Assembly (NCBI GenBank): GCA_045600045.1
Contig: JAZRXD010000022.1
Location: 1-41,257, forward strand
Direction of reading: 5' to 3'
Length of the DNA: 41,257 nt
DNA from: UBA1715 sp045600045
GTDB taxonomy: Bacteria > Bacteroidota > Bacteroidia > Bacteroidales > UBA1715
Part shown: positions 31,870 through 41,220 of the stretch, piece by piece
Position numbering within the stretch: position 1 is the stretch's first letter
Layout of the letters: each line of letters opens with the position of its first letter
Program-made: the position numbers and the translations under genes
Notes under the pieces: model-generated
Database searches by the model: none
Told to the model about the DNA's origin: nothing
What the model saw: only the letters and a program-made list of their open reading frames with translations

Positions 31870-33699
31870 ATGAAGCAACGACTGATTGTATTATTGAAGT
31901 ATCTTTTGTTATGGTTGCTCTTTTTCGAGTTCAGCCGACTATTCTTTGTCGTTTACAATTGTTTTTCGGCTAAAGAAATCTCTGTTGGCATTCTTGCCCA
32001 ATCGTTTTTTTATGGTTTCCAGCACGATGCCTCTATGTTGGGATATATTGCAATCCTTAATTCCTTGATTTTGATTGTTTCGTTGTTCGTCGATGCAAAA
32101 AGTGTAGAAAAGATATTCTCGGTTTTGACACTCGTTTTACTTGTGCCATTTTCATTCCTTACTGTTTCCGATGCAGAATTGTATAGAAACTGGGGCTATC
32201 GAACTGATTGCTCGGCTTTGCAATATTTAACAATGCCTAAAGAATCATTGTCTTCTATTCCGTTTTGGCAATTGTTGTTGCTTCTGTTGGCGGTTGCGGT
32301 GATTATTTATGGATTTTATAATTTGTATAAGTTGTTTGTTACCAAAAATATCAAAGAGTTTGGACAACCATCAAAAGTTTCTATACTTGTTTTTGTCGTT
32401 TTGATAGGCTTGGCATTTATTCCAATTCGAGGAGGTTTTGGGGTTGCGGCATTACGGACTGGTTCGGTTTATTTTAGTTCCCAGCCGTTTGCAAATCATG
32501 CTGCAATAAACGACCATTGGCATTTTTTGTATTCGTTTGCGTATAGTAAAAAAGAAATTGCAAGTGTGTTTATGGAAGATGCTGATTGTGAGGCGATTTG
32601 CGATTCGATGCTTCTGCCACAAAAACAAGAACCGATACAGTTGATAAAAAATAAAAGACCAAACGTATTATTGTTTATTCTCGAAAGTTTTACGGCGCCA
32701 CAAATTGGTTGTCTTGGAGGACAAGTTGGTGTTACGCCAAATCTTGATTCAATAGCAAAAAATGGAGTTCTGTTTTCGAATTGTTATGGAAATGGAACGA
32801 AAAGCGAAATGGGAATCGTGTCAATTTTGAGTGGTTATCCGGCTCAACCAACAACAGCAATTATAAAATACACCGAAAAGGCGGAAAAATTACCGTATTT
32901 GAGTCAAATATTTGACTCTCTTGGCTATAACCTTTCTTTTTATCACGGAGGGGATATTCGTTTTGGAAACATGAATTCATATTTCAGAAATGGAGGATTT
33001 GAAAAATGTGTGACGAAAGAAATTTTTGACAAAAAAGATGGAAATGCGAAATGGGGTGCGTTCGATCATGTTGTTTTCCATCGTATGTATCAGGATTTGC
33101 GTCAGGAACAAGAACCATTTTTCGCTGTTTGTTACACTTTGAGTAGCCACGAACCTTTTGATGTTCCTATGAAAAGCAATTTTTATGGATCGGACTCATA
33201 CTCCAAATTTTTGAATTCGGTTCATTATTCCGATAGTTGTATTGGCGATTTCATGCGGAAAGCCAGTCGTGAACCTTGGTGGAACAATACGGTTGTGATT
33301 TTTGTGTCCGATCATGGAGCTCGAATAACGAAAGAGGCAAAATTAGTTTCGACCGTTGATAAATTCCATATTCCAATGATTTGGTGTGGTGGTGCAATAG
33401 AAAAAGATACTGTTATTTCCGATTTGATTTGTCAGTGCGATTTACCGATGATGTTGTGCAACCAATTGAATATCAATTCCGAACAATTCTATTTTAGTAA
33501 AGATATTTTGCGTGGAGATAATTCGTTTGCTTTTTATGCGTTTAATAATGGTTTCGGTTATTTGCGTGGAAATCAGTTCGTTTCGTGGGATAACGAAAAT
33601 TCTGAAATTATTGCCAAAACCGATAATTTGACGGATTCAACTTTACAACAAGGAAAAGCATTTTTACAAAAAATAACAACTGATTTTTGTAGGAAATAA
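31870..33699 (+). CDS. LTA synthase-family sulfatase-fold membrane enzyme
   Basis: The 609-residue protein has about five N-terminal transmembrane helices (within residues 1-190) and a large external sulfatase-fold domain. It begins NVLLFILESFTAPQIGC, where the Glu is a metal ligand, has the nucleophile Thr in NGTKSEMGIVS (about 309), and ends with metal ligands in VSDHG (about 480). Members transfer phosphoglycerol or phosphoethanolamine to envelope glycans or lipids. The substrate here cannot be read. It lies 2 bp after priA and probably belongs to the same transcript. Confidence 0.85.
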   Translation: MKQRLIVLLKYLLLWLLFFEFSRLFFVVYNCFSAKEISVGILAQSFFYGFQHDASMLGYIAILNSLILIVSLFVDAKSVEKIFSVLTLVLLVPFSFLTVSDAELYRNWGYRTDCSALQYLTMPKESLSSIPFWQLLLLLLAVAVIIYGFYNLYKLFVTKNIKEFGQPSKVSILVFVVLIGLAFIPIRGGFGVAALRTGSVYFSSQPFANHAAINDHWHFLYSFAYSKKEIASVFMEDADCEAICDSMLLPQKQEPIQLIKNKRPNVLLFILESFTAPQIGCLGGQVGVTPNLDSIAKNGVLFSNCYGNGTKSEMGIVSILSGYPAQPTTAIIKYTEKAEKLPYLSQIFDSLGYNLSFYHGGDIRFGNMNSYFRNGGFEKCVTKEIFDKKDGNAKWGAFDHVVFHRMYQDLRQEQEPFFAVCYTLSSHEPFDVPMKSNFYGSDSYSKFLNSVHYSDSCIGDFMRKASREPWWNNTVVIFVSDHGARITKEAKLVSTVDKFHIPMIWCGGAIEKDTVISDLICQCDLPMMLCNQLNINSEQFYFSKDILRGDNSFAFYAFNNGFGYLRGNQFVSWDNENSEIIAKTDNLTDSTLQQGKAFLQKITTDFCRK

Positions 33700-33713
33700 T
33701 TAAATCCTATGTC

Positions 33714-33743
33714 TTGTTGTTCACGTGAATAAATGTATCTTTG
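33714..33743 (+). promoter_or_regulatory. Promoter of the susD-like gene
   Basis: TTGTTG (33714-33719) and a perfect TATCTTTG box (33736-33743) are separated by 16 bp. The box lies inside the upstream open frame and so places the true start at 33764. Confidence 0.6.
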
Positions 33744-33763
33744 ACAACGTTTTAGAAAAGATT

Positions 33764-35155
33764 ATGAAAAAAATATTTGTTGCATTATTGTCGGTATTGT
33801 TTTGTGTATCGTGTACCGATGATTTTTTGGATAAAGAACCTTCCAATTATGCTTCGCAAGATGATTTGTTGTCAACTACGCAAGGTGTTTCGTCGGCGTT
33901 GCTTGGTTGTTACAACGATTTCCAAAGTTATACATATTACGGACGAAACTTTATTTTGATAGGAGATGTGTATGCAGACAATGCGAAACTTTCTGCTCAA
34001 AACACAGGTAATTTTTCTTCGTTTTACAATTATGCGGTTACTGCCGACGACGAAGATTTGTCTGCTTTTTGGTCAACGGCATATCGAATTATTAAAAATG
34101 CAAATAACATTGTAAAAGCTTGTCAGGACAAAACTCGCGATGATTTGGACGAAACAATTTATGGCGAAGCCCTTGCAATCCGTAGTTTGGCATATTTTGA
34201 CTTAGTGAGGATTTTTGCAAATAAACAGTCTGCTGATAATAGCGGAATTCCTATAGCGAACGATACAATTCCATATCCTGAACGTTCCACTGTAAAAGAT
34301 GTTTATACGATGATTATAAACGATTTACAGAAAGCGGAATCGTTGTTGGAAAATTCAAACGTTATGCCGTTTAGATTTAATAAATATAGCGTTGAAGCTT
34401 TGCTTGTTGTGGTATATATGTCGAATAGTCAATATACAAAAGCAATGGAAATGGCAGAATCGCTAATTGCCAGCGGACAGTATTCTTTGTTGACAGCAGA
34501 AAATTATATGGAAAGTTGGTCGAAAGAGTCATCATCGGAAAGTATATTTTCAATCGCAATGTCTTCTACCGACAATGCGGGAACAAATAGTATCGGACAC
34601 ATGCTTTCTCCTGATGGTTATGCAGGTTTGGTTCCGTCCAACGATTTGTTGAAATTGTATAGCGATAACGATATCCGTACCGCATTTTTCAATGAACGTT
34701 CCGAAACATTTTTTAATAAATACCCAGGTCGTGAAGGATTGGGAGTTGACAATGTTCCGGTGCTTCGACTTTCCGAAATTTATTTCATTTTGGCAGATTG
34801 CTATATGTATAAATTGCTGACGGCGACTGACGTAGCTTCGCAAAACGAATATTATGAGAAAGTTTTGGAGGTGATGGATAAATTGACAAAACGTGTTGAT
34901 CCAACGTGCGTGTTCGATAATTTGTCGATGGATGATTTGGTTATGAAAATTCACGAGGAATATAGAAAAGAATTTGCGTTCGAAGGAAAACGTTTCTTCC
35001 AAATAAAACGTTCTATATATCAATTCCCAATCTCGAGAAACGATTGTAATTCAATAATTTGTACAATCGAAAATCCAAGTTATATGTTTGCCTTACCAAT
35101 TCCAACTGCTGAATTGAATGCGAATATGAATCTAAAACAAAATCAAGGTTACTAA
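33764..35155 (+). CDS. SusD/RagB-family nutrient-binding lipoprotein without a SusC partner
   Basis: SusD proteins cap SusC TonB-dependent channels at the outer membrane and bind glycans or peptides. The 463-residue protein begins with a lipoprotein signal (VLFCVSC), then TDDFLDKEPSNYASQDDLLS, the standard SusD start, tetratricopeptide-like helices with GEALAIRSLAYFDLVRIFA, and the C-terminal EEYRKEFAFEGKRFFQIKR and FALPIPTAELNANMNLKQN. No susC gene is upstream; the previous gene is the LTA synthase-family enzyme. The downstream lipoprotein start overlaps its stop by one base. Confidence 0.93.
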   Translation: MKKIFVALLSVLFCVSCTDDFLDKEPSNYASQDDLLSTTQGVSSALLGCYNDFQSYTYYGRNFILIGDVYADNAKLSAQNTGNFSSFYNYAVTADDEDLSAFWSTAYRIIKNANNIVKACQDKTRDDLDETIYGEALAIRSLAYFDLVRIFANKQSADNSGIPIANDTIPYPERSTVKDVYTMIINDLQKAESLLENSNVMPFRFNKYSVEALLVVVYMSNSQYTKAMEMAESLIASGQYSLLTAENYMESWSKESSSESIFSIAMSSTDNAGTNSIGHMLSPDGYAGLVPSNDLLKLYSDNDIRTAFFNERSETFFNKYPGREGLGVDNVPVLRLSEIYFILADCYMYKLLTATDVASQNEYYEKVLEVMDKLTKRVDPTCVFDNLSMDDLVMKIHEEYRKEFAFEGKRFFQIKRSIYQFPISRNDCNSIICTIENPSYMFALPIPTAELNANMNLKQNQGY

Positions 35156-35919
35156 TGAAAAAAATAGTTGTATTTCTGCTTAGTGCAATCGCTTTTTGTT
35201 CTTGCGAAAAGAATGAATATCTTGATGCGTCTATAGATAAAACGACGGTTGAATTCGCTTCAACCAATTTGAACGAAACAATTTCGTTTATTGCTGCCGA
35301 AGAATATAAAATTCCAGTTCCGATTCAAATTTTTGGTGGAAAATCAACGTCAATTATCAATGTTAAAGTTGATACAAAAATGGCACAAGAAGCGTATTCC
35401 ATATCAGCTTCGCAAGCTCTTAAAGGTTCGAGTCTTGATACTATTTTCGTTACCGTTAAAACTTCAAAGTTGAAAAAAGGAATTACTTATAGTTTGAATC
35501 TAACGTTAGAATCGTCTGATGTTAAAGTTTCTTCGAATTATAAATCGTGTGCTGTAACATTTGTTCAACAAGCATTTATGGATTTCTTTACAGGAATATA
35601 TTCTTGCAAGGAATCGTCAACTGGTTCAACATACGATGTAGAATTTACAAAAATGAACGACTCTACAATTAAGAATAACAATTTCTACGATTTTCCATTA
35701 GCTGGACAATACGTGCCTTATGTTTTTGTGCAAGATGAATCGCTTGCTATATCGATTCCTGAAGATTATGAATGGACTGATAATCTTGGACATAAATATT
35801 TGATTTCAGGAATAGGTTCGTATGAATTGAATGGAAATTTCAAGGTTGATTTTACAATGAAGGATGCCGTTTCCGAACAAGTTTATCAAATTGGAACGCA
35901 TTCATTCCGAAAGAAATAG
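35155..35919 (+). CDS. Lipoprotein co-transcribed with the SusD-like gene
   Basis: The 254-residue protein has a lipoprotein signal ending AFCSC. An N-terminal beta domain (about residues 25-140; KTTVEFASTNLNE, GITYSLNLTLES) resembles the Bacteroides DUF1735/DUF4843-type adhesion modules often found with SusD. A second beta domain (about 145-254) is unrecognised. Its ATG overlaps the SusD stop codon (TAATG), so the products are almost certainly made together and may form one surface complex. Confidence 0.7.
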   Translation: MKKIVVFLLSAIAFCSCEKNEYLDASIDKTTVEFASTNLNETISFIAAEEYKIPVPIQIFGGKSTSIINVKVDTKMAQEAYSISASQALKGSSLDTIFVTVKTSKLKKGITYSLNLTLESSDVKVSSNYKSCAVTFVQQAFMDFFTGIYSCKESSTGSTYDVEFTKMNDSTIKNNNFYDFPLAGQYVPYVFVQDESLAISIPEDYEWTDNLGHKYLISGIGSYELNGNFKVDFTMKDAVSEQVYQIGTHSFRKK

Positions 35920-35933
35920 TTTTCCTCTTGGCG

Positions 35934-36431
35934 ATGGACACAATTTCCAAAGAGCAACGAAGTCGCACAATGAGTCGTATCCGTAGCAAGGATACCAAGC
36001 CAGAATTGTTGGTGCGGCGTTTTTTGTACGCTAACGGATTTCGCTATCGAGTGAATGTGAAAACGTTGCCTGGAACTCCCGATATAGTTTTAAAGAAATA
36101 TAGAACTGTGATTTTTATTCATGGTTGTTTTTGGCATAGCCATGAATGTCAGAAAGGACGAATGCCTCAGTCAAATATGTTGTTCTGGCAACAAAAACTT
36201 GAACGGAATAAACAACGTGATACCGATGTCCGTGAGAAGTTACGTTTGCTTGGTTGGAAAACTATGGTGGTTTGGGAATGTCAGTTAAAGTCAAAAGTTC
36301 GCCAACAAACGTTGCACGAAGTCGCATATCTTTTGAATAAAGCCAATCTCGATGAATTGCATAAAAAATATCAATTGCCCGAAGAAACAATTCGTGTGGC
36401 TGCCGATGAACCGCTAAAATATGGGAAATAG
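35934..36431 (+). CDS. vsr: Very short patch repair endonuclease (Vsr)
   Basis: Vsr nicks T:G mismatches that arise from deaminated 5-methylcytosine. The 165 residues have the family pattern SKEQRSRTMSRIRSKDTKPE, GTPDIVLKKYRTVIFIHGCF (the Asp is the catalytic metal ligand), FWHSHEC and LGWKTMVVWECQL. The start is the ATG at 35934; a TTG at 35928 is possible. Vsr genes normally accompany a Dcm-like cytosine methyltransferase. None is in the window. It sits between the SusD pair and ribF. Confidence 0.93.
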   Translation: MDTISKEQRSRTMSRIRSKDTKPELLVRRFLYANGFRYRVNVKTLPGTPDIVLKKYRTVIFIHGCFWHSHECQKGRMPQSNMLFWQQKLERNKQRDTDVREKLRLLGWKTMVVWECQLKSKVRQQTLHEVAYLLNKANLDELHKKYQLPEETIRVAADEPLKYGK

Positions 36432-36433
36432 TG

Positions 36434-36441
36434 TATCTTTG
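36434..36441 (+). promoter_or_regulatory. -7 box for ribF
   Basis: TATCTTTG, a full TAnnTTTG match, begins 3 bp after the vsr stop and ends 8 nt before the ribF start codon at 36450, leaving almost no 5' leader. Confidence 0.6.
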
Positions 36442-36449
36442 CCAAGACA

Positions 36450-37373
36450 ATGAGAATTTATCATTCCATAGAAGAATTTTCCGCACGAAATCCAATTGTA
36501 ACAATTGGAATGTTTGATGGAGTGCACGCTGGTCACAGAACAATTTTAAGGCAATTAGACGATATTAAACACAAAGTAGATGGAGAATCAGTTCTTTTGA
36601 CATTTTGGCCTCATCCACGGGTTTATTTCGGAAAAACAGAAGGCTTTAAGCTTCTTACAACTATAGATGAAAAAATAGAATTGTTGTCGGCGGCAGGTTT
36701 GGACGTTTGTTTGATTTTACCTTTTTCACCAGATTTCGCTCATTTAACACCTGAAGATTACATTACTACCATTTTGCACAAAGGAATTGGTGCAAAAAAA
36801 GTTGTTGTGGGATATGATCATAGATATGGAAGAAATGGTGCTGGCACTTTTGATCTGATGCAATCGTTTGGTAAAAATTTAGGATTTGATGTGGAACAAC
36901 TTTCGGCTTTGTCGTTTGATTCCGATGCAGTTAGTTCTACGAAAATCCGAAAATTTATTGCAGATGGAAATTTGGAAAAGGCAAATGAATATTTGTCGTA
37001 CGAATATTTTTTAAATGGAACGGTTGTGGCTGGTTCGCAAATTGGTCGAACGTTGGGTTTCCCGACGGCAAATATCAAAGTGGATTCCGATTTTAAGGAA
37101 ATTCCGGCAATAGGTGTATATGCTGGAAGGGTTTTGGTTGATAGTCAAGAATATAAGGCCGTTATCAATATAGGAAACAATCCAACCATAGATTCAAATT
37201 TGCCATTGTCAATCGAAGTTCATTTGATTGATTTACAGCAAAATTTGTATGAAAAGCAGATGAAGATATCGTTTTCTAAACGTCTTCGCGATGAAAGACG
37301 TTTTGCATCAAAAGAAGATTTGAAATCTGCTATTGCAAACGACATTCAGCAAACAAAAACTCTATCTTACTAA
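36450..37373 (+). CDS. ribF: Bifunctional riboflavin kinase / FAD synthetase
   Basis: RibF phosphorylates riboflavin to FMN and adenylates FMN to FAD. The 307 residues hold the N-terminal nucleotidyltransferase domain (VTIGMFDGVHAGHRTILRQL with the HxGH site; SSTKIRKFIADGNL) and the C-terminal riboflavin kinase domain starting GSQIGRTLGFPTANI with the conserved PTAN motif, ending RDERRFASKEDLKSAI. Length and motif order are normal. A promoter box lies 8 nt upstream, and a bidirectional terminator lies about 75 bp downstream. Confidence 0.97.
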   Translation: MRIYHSIEEFSARNPIVTIGMFDGVHAGHRTILRQLDDIKHKVDGESVLLTFWPHPRVYFGKTEGFKLLTTIDEKIELLSAAGLDVCLILPFSPDFAHLTPEDYITTILHKGIGAKKVVVGYDHRYGRNGAGTFDLMQSFGKNLGFDVEQLSALSFDSDAVSSTKIRKFIADGNLEKANEYLSYEYFLNGTVVAGSQIGRTLGFPTANIKVDSDFKEIPAIGVYAGRVLVDSQEYKAVINIGNNPTIDSNLPLSIEVHLIDLQQNLYEKQMKISFSKRLRDERRFASKEDLKSAIANDIQQTKTLSY

Positions 37374-37446
37374 CAATTTCAGGTAAATAAAGGTTGTTAG
37401 AATTTTTATATAAAAGCAGGGAAGCTTTTAAATTTCTATAAAAAAC

Positions 37447-37478
37447 AAAAAGTCCGAAGGTTTCCCTCCGGACTTTTT
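37447..37478. terminator. Bidirectional terminator between ribF and the GH94 gene
   Basis: AAAAAGTCCGAAGG and CCTCCGGACTTTTT pair with one mismatch around a TTTC loop, with A- and T-runs on both sides. It separates convergent genes. Confidence 0.9.
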
Positions 37479-37500
37479 TATTAAGGAAACAAGGCTGAAA

Positions 37501-39936
37501 TTATCCCATTATAACTTCAACCTTGTTTGTAGTACCTTTAGCTTGCATTGGAACAACAATACCGTTAACTTCTTTACCATTAACAATAAGTTGTTTAACA
37601 CCTTTGCTTACGTGGTTAGGATTCTTAACCGTAATTTCGTAAGTAGCACCACGGAATTGACGTGTCATTGAGAAACCGTCCCATGCAGTTGGAATACAAG
37701 GATTTAATGACAAACCATCATAATCAGGTTTCAAACCTAAAATGTATTGGATGATTGCGTAGAAGTTCCAAGCTGCAGTACCAGACAACCATGAGTTTTT
37801 AGCTTCGCCTGGACGATAAGCATCTTTACCTGCAATCATTTGGCAATATACGTATGGTTCAACTTTGTGAAGATCTGAGATGTCTTCCAAGAAACTTGGA
37901 GCAATCTTAGTGTAGTATTCGTAAGCACGGTCTCCACGGCCAATCATGGTTTCACCAATCATAATCCAAGGGTTGTTGTGGCAGAAAATACCTGCGTTTT
38001 CTTTGTAACCTGCTGGATATGTTGAAATTTCACCGTATTCAATGTAGTATTTTGTGAATGCAGGGTTGTTCAATACAATACCATATTTGCAGTCCAAACG
38101 TTCTTTTACGGAGTTAAGTGCTTTTTCACAAAGGCCTTCTTCTTTACCGATTTCTGCCATTGTACACCAACCTTGTGATTCAATGAAAATCTTGGCTTCT
38201 TCGTTTTCGTTGGAACCAACTTTGCGGCCAAAATAATCGTATGCACGTAGATACCATTCACCATCCCAACCGTCTTTCTTAACGGCTTCAATCATATTGT
38301 CGACGTGTTTTTGAGCTTCGGCAGCTTCGTCGTTCTTTCCGATTTGCTTGCAAAGTTTAACGAATTCTTTACCGTAGATTACGAACAAACCAGCAATCAT
38401 TAATGATTCAGCAGTTCTACCTTTTTTGTTTCCTGTTGTTTGGAATGATTCGTTAGGATCGTTTGAGAAACAATTCAAATTCAAACAGTCGTTCCAGTCA
38501 GCACGGCCAATCAATGGCAAGTTGTGAGGACCAAGGTTGTTTACAACGTGGTAGAATGAAATCTTTAAGTGTTCGAAATGAGTTTTTGCTTTTGATTCAT
38601 CATTGTCAAATGGAACCATTTCGTCAAGAATAGAGAAATCACCAGTTTCTTTGATGTATTCTGTAGTAGAAAGAATCAACCAAAGTGGGTCGTCGTTGAA
38701 ATCGCCACCTATAGCAGAGTTACCTTTCTTAGTTAAAGGTTGATATTGGTGATAACAAGAACCATCTTCAAATTGAGTTGCTGCAATGTCGAGTATTCTT
38801 TCACGAGCACGGGCAGGAATTTGGTGAACGAAACCAATCAAGTCTTGGTTTGAATCGCGGAATCCCATACCACGACCAATACCTGATTCGAAGAATGATG
38901 CCGAACGTGACATGTTGAATGTAATCATACATTGATATTGGTTCCAAATGTTAACCATTCTGTCAAGACGTTCGTCGTTTGATTTGATAGTGATTTTGCC
39001 AAGCAAGTTATCCCAATATGAACGAAGTTCGTTGAAAGCAGCCTGAACTTTTTCAACTGTGTCATATTTTGCAATCATTGCTTTTGCGGGTTTCTTGTTG
39101 ATTATAAGTTTGCTTTCCCATTTTTCTTCCGGAGCAACTTCAACATAACCAAGCATAAATATGAAATCTTTGCTTTCACCTGGTTGTAATTCAACTTCAA
39201 TATAATGAGAAGCGATAGGCGACCAGCCGTGAGCTTCGGTATTTCTTGGCTTTCCTTCGAAAACAGCGTCTGGACGATCAAAGCCATTGTACAAACCGAT
39301 GAATGATTCACGGTCTGTGTCATATCCTTGGATAGGAGTGTTTACGGAATAGAATGCGTAGTGATTACGACGTTCTTTGAATTCAGTTTTGTGGTAAATT
39401 ACAGAACCTTCGATTTCAACTTCGCCGGTAGAAAAGTTACGTTGGAAATTTTCCATATCGTCCGAAGCATTCCACAAACACCATTCAATAAACGAGAAGA
39501 ATTTTAATTTCTTTGTTTCTTTTGAATCGTTTTTCAAAGAAACTTTCAAAATTTCACCCCAAAAACCTAGCGGAACGAATTGAAGAACTTCAGCTTCAAC
39601 GCCGTTTTTAGCACCAATGATTTTTGTGTAACTCATACCATGGTGACATTCATATTTGTCAAGAGTTGTTTTGCAAGGTTTCCAACCTGGGTTCCAAACT
39701 GTATCACCATCTTTGATGTAGAAATATTTTCCTCCATCGTCGGTAGGAACATTATTGTAACGGTAACGGGTTAAACGACGGAATTTTGCATCTTTGTAGA
39801 ACGTGTAACCGCCACCAGTGTTAGATACTAAAGAAAAGAAATCCTCATTACCAAGGTAGTTGATCCATGGGTAAGGAGTTTTTGGATTTGTAATGACGTA
39901 CTCTCTATTTGCGTCATCAAAGAAACCGTATTTCAT
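37501..39936 (-). CDS. Cellobiose phosphorylase (GH94)
   Basis: The enzyme splits cellobiose with phosphate to glucose-1-phosphate and glucose in the cytoplasm. The 811-residue length fits cellobiose phosphorylase. Landmarks are NEDFFSLVSNTGGGYTFYKD at the N-terminus, SASFFESGIGRGMGFRDSNQ in the (alpha/alpha)6 core, and GRADWNDCLNLN (about residue 478-489), whose Asp is the catalytic acid. A cellodextrin- or chitobiose-type GH94 cannot be excluded. It has no signal peptide and is a single-gene unit. On the minus strand TATCTTTC lies upstream (around 39975-39984), a near promoter match. Confidence 0.92.
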   Translation of the reverse strand: MKYGFFDDANREYVITNPKTPYPWINYLGNEDFFSLVSNTGGGYTFYKDAKFRRLTRYRYNNVPTDDGGKYFYIKDGDTVWNPGWKPCKTTLDKYECHHGMSYTKIIGAKNGVEAEVLQFVPLGFWGEILKVSLKNDSKETKKLKFFSFIEWCLWNASDDMENFQRNFSTGEVEIEGSVIYHKTEFKERRNHYAFYSVNTPIQGYDTDRESFIGLYNGFDRPDAVFEGKPRNTEAHGWSPIASHYIEVELQPGESKDFIFMLGYVEVAPEEKWESKLIINKKPAKAMIAKYDTVEKVQAAFNELRSYWDNLLGKITIKSNDERLDRMVNIWNQYQCMITFNMSRSASFFESGIGRGMGFRDSNQDLIGFVHQIPARARERILDIAATQFEDGSCYHQYQPLTKKGNSAIGGDFNDDPLWLILSTTEYIKETGDFSILDEMVPFDNDESKAKTHFEHLKISFYHVVNNLGPHNLPLIGRADWNDCLNLNCFSNDPNESFQTTGNKKGRTAESLMIAGLFVIYGKEFVKLCKQIGKNDEAAEAQKHVDNMIEAVKKDGWDGEWYLRAYDYFGRKVGSNENEEAKIFIESQGWCTMAEIGKEEGLCEKALNSVKERLDCKYGIVLNNPAFTKYYIEYGEISTYPAGYKENAGIFCHNNPWIMIGETMIGRGDRAYEYYTKIAPSFLEDISDLHKVEPYVYCQMIAGKDAYRPGEAKNSWLSGTAAWNFYAIIQYILGLKPDYDGLSLNPCIPTAWDGFSMTRQFRGATYEITVKNPNHVSKGVKQLIVNGKEVNGIVVPMQAKGTTNKVEVIMG

Positions 39937-40039
39937 AGTTAATTGTTAAGATTAAACATTCAATTTTTGGATGGCGAAAGATAGTTATAATTTTATAATT
40001 CAAGTCCCTTTTGATTTTGAATTTCTTTATAAAATAAGA

Positions 40040-40774
40040 CTATTTTCTTTGTCGGCAAACTTCGTAAACGCACATTGCTGTGGCAGCAGAAACGTTAAGC
40101 GAAGAAATCTCGCCTGTCATTGGAATTTTTATGCAACTATTCGCCATTTCTATAATGGAATTTTCAATTCCATCTTCTTCGGCACCAAATACAAGTGCAA
40201 GTGGTTTGGTTAAATCTGCGTCATAGCAATTATCCGAAAATTTTTCGGCGGCACAAATAACTTGAATTCCACTTTCTTGAAGATAGTTGATAGTTCCTTT
40301 TAGCGAATGAACTTTACAAATTGGAATTTTAAATAAAGCTCCCGCTGAAGTTTTAACTGCATCTGCACCGATTTGTGCGGCTCCTTTTTGTGGAATAATG
40401 ATTGCGTGAACGCCCATACATTCGCATGTTCTGGTGATTGCACCAAAATTTCTCACGTCGCACACTTGGTCAAGAATCACAAAAAATGGATTTTCTCCTT
40501 TTTCGTATAAGGCAGGAACTATTTGTTCAATATCTTGAAATTCAATAGGAGAGATGAATGCAATGATACCTTGATGTGCCTTTCTTGTGATTTTGTTCAA
40601 TTTTTCAATCGGAACACTTTTGATTGTAACGTTTTGTTTTCGAGCCAAATAGATTATTTCTCGAATTAGTTCGTTATCCGATTGTTTTTTGATGAGAATT
40701 TGATCTATCGGTTTACAATCTTGTAATGCTTCAAGAATGGCGTGGGTGCCATAAATCATGTCCTGTTGTTCCAT
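40040..40774 (-). CDS. rlmB: 23S rRNA 2'-O-ribose methyltransferase (TrmH/RlmB family)
   Basis: RlmB methylates a guanosine in 23S rRNA; the family is a SPOUT-fold knot enzyme. The 244 residues have the N-terminal substrate domain (YGTHAILEALQD) and the knot motifs ILDQVCDVRNFGAITRTCEC, ALVFGAEEDGIENSIIEMA and IPMTGEISSLNVSAATAMCV. The exact target nucleotide is inferred from the family. It follows the DUF3467 gene by 3 bp and is probably co-transcribed. Confidence 0.92.
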   Translation of the reverse strand: MEQQDMIYGTHAILEALQDCKPIDQILIKKQSDNELIREIIYLARKQNVTIKSVPIEKLNKITRKAHQGIIAFISPIEFQDIEQIVPALYEKGENPFFVILDQVCDVRNFGAITRTCECMGVHAIIIPQKGAAQIGADAVKTSAGALFKIPICKVHSLKGTINYLQESGIQVICAAEKFSDNCYDADLTKPLALVFGAEEDGIENSIIEMANSCIKIPMTGEISSLNVSAATAMCVYEVCRQRK

Positions 40775-40777
40775 AAA

Positions 40778-41092
40778 TTATGCTTGTGCGGAGCCTGAAC
40801 CAATGTTTGTTATTGGAATTGCTGGATTTGAATTCGAAGTTTTAATAGGACCAATGTTTTGTTCGTATTTGTTTACATTGTCCTGCAATGCAACAAGAAG
40901 TTTTTTTGCATGTTCTGGAGTAAGAATTATTCTTGACATCACTTTTGCCTTCGGTGTGCCGGGCATCATTCTTACAAAGTCTAAAATGAATTCGCTGTTT
41001 GAATGTGATATGATTGCCAAATTTGAATAAATTCCATCTGCAACATCGGCAGGAAGGTCAATGCTTAATTGTTGTTGATTATTGTTTTCCAT
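40778..41092 (-). CDS. DUF3467 protein
   Basis: The 104-residue protein contains the DUF3467 core: DGIYSNLAIISHSNSEFILDF (in part), MMPGTPKAKVMSRIILTPEHAK and KLLVALQDNV. The tail is disordered and Ser/Ala-rich. In many Bacteroidota this gene directly follows rpoC, but here only 31 bp lie between its start and the tip of an insertion sequence at 41124, so its normal upstream neighbour and promoter may have been displaced. The function is unknown. Confidence 0.88.
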   Translation of the reverse strand: MENNNQQQLSIDLPADVADGIYSNLAIISHSNSEFILDFVRMMPGTPKAKVMSRIILTPEHAKKLLVALQDNVNKYEQNIGPIKTSNSNPAIPITNIGSGSAQA

Positions 41093-41169
41093 AAATTATT
41101 TTTTAGTGATGTGAAGATGTCTAGTCCTAAAATAGCGTTACAGTTTTTTATAGGACAAAATTAATTAAT

Positions 41170-41203
41170 AAAATCACAGCAGATTTCGATCTGTTGTGAT
41201 TTT
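41170..41203. terminator. Hairpin terminator inside the right-hand IS end
   Basis: AAAATCACAGCAGAT (41170-41184) pairs with ATCTGTTGTGATTTT (41189-41203) around TTCG with one G-T pair. T-rich sequence flanks it, so it may stop transcripts leaving or entering the element. Confidence 0.8.
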
Positions 41204-41220
41204 TGTTTTACGATATGTTT

